A program made the position numbers and the translations under genes. The notes beneath the pieces are model-generated. The model was not told where the DNA came from, searched no databases, and saw nothing but the letters and a program-made list of their open reading frames with translations. 7,478 nt of DNA from Candidatus Daviesbacteria bacterium (lineage in GTDB: Bacteria; Patescibacteriota; Microgenomatia; Daviesbacterales; UBA10151). Of the stretch, positions 4,604 through 7,478 are shown in pieces. The stretch spans positions 1-7,478 of the forward strand of contig JACPKO010000021.1 in assembly GCA_016186985.1 (NCBI GenBank), read 5' to 3'. Each line of letters starts with the position of its first letter. Within the stretch, counting starts at the first letter, position 1.

Positions 4604-7478
4604 CTAACACATTGAGTATCCGCAGGAGTAGCATTTCTTGCAGCCCTCCTCGAATACAAATGACGCTTGTCCGCATTCGGGACAAAGGTCGGCTGTTTGC
4701 TGGGTTTTTGAAGAAGTTAACGGGATTTGAGAAGATACAACATCATCAACTCCAACATTGATTTGTTCACTCTCAGTCAAATTTAAAGGGAGGGGTTCAA
4801 CCCCGATTGAATCGGGGTCACTTTCCCCGTTTGTTTGTCCAGCCCCATCAATCGCCATATCCTCTACTAAAGCTTTGGCGATCGCGTCTGCTAAGCTCAT
4901 TACCCTGTCTTTCCCGAACCCGACATGGGAAGCGCCTCCGATTCCCCGCAGCTGGGCTGCAATTTTTTGGGCCACGGTTTTCGGATCAACGTTGGCCGCA
5001 TTTCTTGCAAGTCTTAAGGATAATGAAACCAGCCTCCCCATAGCTTCTGCATCAGCCATAGTATGCATCCCGCCTTTACCAACAGTAATGAAGACTTCAA
5101 AGGGTTGATTTTTCTCGTCACGGTTGATGGTGATAAATCCCTCGCCGACCGGGGTCTGCATTTTGTAGGTTCTGCCGCGCAAAATCATCGGACGGGAAAC
5201 AACAGTATCTTGCGAGGGGCTAACAGTCTCTGCGGTTTTTTCCCGCCCCAGGCGTGGCTCGCCTTCGGCGGCTTCTTTTTTCTTTTCGTCAATATGATAC
5301 AAAACTCCCCCTCTTGAACCGTCCCTGAAGAAAGTAACTCCTTTGCAGCCCAGTTTGTATGCTTCCATGTAAAGCTCTTTTACCTGCTCAACACTAAATT
5401 CATGCGGTGCATTGGCAGTTTTAGAGATCGAAGAATCAGTGTATTTTTGGATTAATGCCTGCACCTGTACGTGGTTTAAAGGACTCATATCGTTAGCTCC
5501 GACAAAATAATCAGGTTTTTCCGCTCCGGGGTTTTCCTCCATCCACTTTTGGAATAACGGGTGGTAAATAACATGCTCGCCAATCCTGTCTTTTCTTATA
5601 AATTTAAAATCAAATACCGGTTCAATTCCTGAAGAAACTCCAGCTAAAAGCGAAGTCGTTCCTGTTGGGGCCTGGGTTAGGATAACTGCATTCCTAATCC
5701 CCTGGTTTTTGATCTTGGTTTTGATGTTAACAGGCAAACTTTGGATAAAATGGCCCTGCAGGTATTTGACAGCGTCAAATTTCGGGAACGAGCCTTTTTC
5801 TTTTGCCAAATCAGAGGAGGTATCGTATGAAGCATCCCTGATGGTTTTGTAGATTTTTTCAATAACGGGCTGTGCTTCCTCAGAACCATAGCGCAATTTC
5901 ATTTTAATCAAAGCATCCCCGAGCCCCATCGTGCCGATTCCAGTCCTCCTTATTTCCTTGGCCTTGATTTCGTTTTCCTTAGAATCTAAATCTTCGTAGT
6001 CAAACGTGCCATCAGAATCTACAAAAGCAGACAAATTCATTGCGCCTAAGTTACAAACTGCCCAAGCTCCAAGCGGCTGCTCACCACAATTATGGGCTAT
6101 TATTCCATTGGCATCAAAATAATTAATTCCTGGTATTTGGACATCATAAACATCTTCATTAGCCTCAAAATTAAGACTTTTTACTCTTGCTGTGAATTTT
6201 TCTGAATATCTTCCTCTTTTATTATGGGACTTTAATAAACTGTTCAGTAGTTTTGCCTTATCACTGTTTGAAAAACCTATCACTTCATTAAAAACATCTA
6301 AATTATTTCTACTTATATCTAGTTCATGTTGGGCTTTAACAGGATATTCTTTTTTGCCCCCCCTTCCGTCTGGCAATAGTTTTAGCCCTGCTTTTCTTCT
6401 ATTTAGATAAATCTTTGAAACTATACCTAATCTAAGCAACATCCTTTGAACTGCTTGTAGGCAGATAAGGTTTGATTGGGCAAGCCTTACATTAAGATGA
6501 CCATTTATACCTTGTTGTACTGAGCCATCTGCGTCAAAAAATCCTCTTAAAAAGCCTTTATAAAAATCACTGGAAGTTTTCTCTATCTCATCAGTAATTG
6601 TCTTATTACCAGGCATCATGCCCAGTTTGTGTGCCAATGTTTTCACATAGCTTAATGCCATTCGGTACTCATTGCGATTAGGTACGACCATCCAACCGGC
6701 AAAATCACTTCGATGAGGCATTGACATTGCATAACCCTCTGCATTTGCCATCACATCTCTTGGACCATCGGCAAAATACATAGCTGAATCATTTTTAACA
6801 ACTGTATCCCAAACTGACAATACTGCTTTATCAGACTTTAGGGTTCCATCACCAACCAGAAGTCCCATTAAGTATCCTTCTTTATAGGTGTATTCTCCCT
6901 TCCATTCAATGTTTTGTCTGTGGTTATTTAAAAGAATTTGATCACCCTCTTGCAGTTTTCCTGCTTCAATCCACTCAGTTGCTCCTTCTGAAGATAATCT
7001 TTTAACTAAATGATTATCCGTTAATTTTAAACTATAACCCTCAACAGTTTCTAACTTAAGCACATCTTTTGTTCCAGTTTTAAAGAAACCTTCTGGACCT
7101 GACAGGTGATTCTGACCATTAACCCGGGCAACGAATGGTTTACCTATTAAATCCTTAACTTGTTTCGCACCTTCATTGGTATGCACCCAAGTTTGTCCTA
7201 TAGTACATGGATTTGTGCTCAAAAGTTTTTCAAAATACCATGTATTTCCCCATTTATTGCTTCTTTCCAGGAAATGAAGCCCCGGCTCAGCGCTAGCCCA
7301 GGCACTTGTACAAATTTGATCCCAGATATCCCGGGCTTTATAAGTTTGGTATTCTATTGTTTTTTTACCTGAAGATTCCCAGGTCTCTATTAACCCATCC
7401 CATTTCTCATCGTATTCCGGATCGGAGGTATCCGGGAATTTAGTTACCCAGTCTTCATCATTTTTAACCGCTTCCATG
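4604..7478 (-). CDS. nrdJ: Adenosylcobalamin-dependent ribonucleotide reductase (class II), intein-containing, 5' end missing
   Basis: The enzyme reduces ribonucleotides to deoxyribonucleotides in the cytosol, using adenosylcobalamin to generate a thiyl radical. The frame runs off the right edge. The ATG at 7477 is internal to the family alignment, so the N-terminal part, including one of the two substrate-reducing cysteines, is not in the window. Numbering from that Met, the pre-intein extein has ARDIWDQI and AWASAEPG (48-66) and ends in STNP (87-90). After the intein (91-463) the chain resumes with CGEQPLGAWAVCNLG, where C464 is the catalytic radical cysteine of the NxCxE motif and C475 a redox partner. 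APTGTTSLLAGVSSGIEP (603-620) is the conserved phosphate-binding finger. A TSCPD-type domain covers about 768-872. The C-terminus has C932, C935, C946, C949 and the C952-x4-C957 pair, which match the zinc-finger/shuttle-cysteine tail of class II enzymes. The stop is TAG. The gene lies upstream of the riboswitch and cobO, consistent with cofactor need. Confidence 0.96.
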   Translation of the reverse strand, partial: MEAVKNDEDWVTKFPDTSDPEYDEKWDGLIETWESSGKKTIEYQTYKARDIWDQICTSAWASAEPGLHFLERSNKWGNTWYFEKLLSTNPCTIGQTWVHTNEGAKQVKDLIGKPFVARVNGQNHLSGPEGFFKTGTKDVLKLETVEGYSLKLTDNHLVKRLSSEGATEWIEAGKLQEGDQILLNNHRQNIEWKGEYTYKEGYLMGLLVGDGTLKSDKAVLSVWDTVVKNDSAMYFADGPRDVMANAEGYAMSMPHRSDFAGWMVVPNRNEYRMALSYVKTLAHKLGMMPGNKTITDEIEKTSSDFYKGFLRGFFDADGSVQQGINGHLNVRLAQSNLICLQAVQRMLLRLGIVSKIYLNRRKAGLKLLPDGRGGKKEYPVKAQHELDISRNNLDVFNEVIGFSNSDKAKLLNSLLKSHNKRGRYSEKFTARVKSLNFEANEDVYDVQIPGINYFDANGIIAHNCGEQPLGAWAVCNLGAMNLSAFVDSDGTFDYEDLDSKENEIKAKEIRRTGIGTMGLGDALIKMKLRYGSEEAQPVIEKIYKTIRDASYDTSSDLAKEKGSFPKFDAVKYLQGHFIQSLPVNIKTKIKNQGIRNAVILTQAPTGTTSLLAGVSSGIEPVFDFKFIRKDRIGEHVIYHPLFQKWMEENPGAEKPDYFVGANDMSPLNHVQVQALIQKYTDSSISKTANAPHEFSVEQVKELYMEAYKLGCKGVTFFRDGSRGGVLYHIDEKKKEAAEGEPRLGREKTAETVSPSQDTVVSRPMILRGRTYKMQTPVGEGFITINRDEKNQPFEVFITVGKGGMHTMADAEAMGRLVSLSLRLARNAANVDPKTVAQKIAAQLRGIGGASHVGFGKDRVMSLADAIAKALVEDMAIDGAGQTNGESDPDSIGVEPLPLNLTESEQINVGVDDVVSSQIPLTSSKTQQTADLCPECGQASFVFEEGCKKCYSCGYSMC
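4607..4684 (-). other. C-terminal cysteine-rich zinc finger and redox shuttle tail of NrdJ
   Basis: The last 26 residues contain CPEC (932-935), CKKC (946-949) and a final CGYSMC (952-957). Four cysteines are placed to bind zinc, and the last pair has the C-x4-C spacing of the mobile dithiol that re-reduces the active site of ribonucleotide reductases. This type of tail is known from many class II enzymes. It shows that the 3' end of the gene is intact. Confidence 0.8.
4800..4818. repeat. Perfect 8-bp inverted repeat inside the nrdJ linker
   Basis: ACCCCGAT-TGA-ATCGGGGT is a perfect hairpin with a three-base loop. It encodes part of the poorly conserved linker (DPDSIGVEP, about residues 887-895) between the TSCPD domain and the zinc-finger tail. 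No U-run follows, so it is not a classical terminator. It could be a small dispersed palindrome that landed in a tolerant linker, or it could be chance. Confidence 0.5.
6089..7207 (-). mobile_element. Intein with two-motif LAGLIDADG homing endonuclease in NrdJ
   Basis: This is an in-frame protein-splicing element of 373 residues (NrdJ window residues 91-463). Block A is C91-TIGQTWVHTNEG. Block B has TDNH (153-156, the TxxH motif). The endonuclease motifs are LMGLLVGDG (203-211) and LRGFFDADG (310-318), with acidic residues D210 and D317 both kept. Blocks F and G are VYDVQIPGINYFDANG (443-458) and IIAHN (459-463), followed by the +1 residue C464. All splicing residues (Cys1, block B His, penultimate His, terminal Asn, Cys+1) are present, so splicing should work, and the endonuclease looks intact, so homing may still occur. 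Removal joins TNP to CGEQ, restoring the NPCGEQ active-site motif. Three 60-base lines near the ends of the element have about 28-30% GC by hand count, lower than the flanking extein lines (about 40-60%), though its middle is higher. Confidence 0.96.

Noticed and set aside
4401..5317. Plus-strand ORFs over the riboswitch and the nrdJ 3' region (4401-4607, 4758-5108, 4807-5043, 5063-5317)
   Set aside because: They are shadows of the minus-strand genes and of the RNA element, with no recognisable domains.
3544..7372. Short ORFs 3544-3771 (+), 5677-5889 (-), 6192-6410 (+) and 7160-7372 (+)
   Set aside because: They lie wholly inside well-supported coding regions in other frames and show no domain features.
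1..7478. tRNA, rRNA, CRISPR array, insertion sequence, attachment site or NrdR box
   Set aside because: No cloverleaf, rRNA-like, regularly spaced repeat or transposase signal was seen by eye, and the region upstream of nrdJ where an NrdR box would lie is outside the window.

Overview
The window looks like part of a compact bacterial chromosome of moderate GC content. Four of its five genes lie on the minus strand with short intergenic gaps. The combination of an adenosylcobalamin-dependent (class II) ribonucleotide reductase carrying an intein, a cobalamin adenosyltransferase beside it, a HrcA-type CIRCE operator and two proteins I cannot assign to a family is compatible with an uncultivated candidate-phylum bacterium (Patescibacteria/CPR, perhaps Microgenomates). 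That placement is a guess; there is no rRNA or ribosomal protein gene here to test it.

Layout on the minus strand, read from the right. At 7478-4604 is the 3' portion of a class II ribonucleotide reductase (nrdJ). Its reading frame is interrupted by a 373-residue intein with a two-motif LAGLIDADG endonuclease, inserted directly before the catalytic thiyl-radical cysteine. Nine bases after the nrdJ stop comes a compact RNA element (4594-4524) whose core closely matches a cobalamin riboswitch. It is followed by an unrecognised 428-residue protein with a C-terminal cysteine cluster (best start 4433) and, six bases later, a cob(I)alamin/corrinoid adenosyltransferase (3140-2586). A small plus-strand ORF with a possible helix-turn-helix (2249-2608) meets the adenosyltransferase tail to tail with a short overlap. 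At 2045-1 is lon, cut at the left edge just before its proteolytic active site. Its promoter (TTGACA-N17-TATATT) overlaps a near-perfect CIRCE element, and its leader is rich in CTAG-containing short repeats.

How the parts may work together: the reductase needs adenosylcobalamin, and the adenosyltransferase makes it from reduced corrinoid. The riboswitch would let cobalamin control the adenosyltransferase and, with it, the unknown protein, which makes that protein a candidate new member of a B12 salvage or use module. This nrdJ - riboswitch - unknown protein - cobO arrangement is the most interesting part of the window. The lon side is a separate, heat-shock-type regulatory unit.
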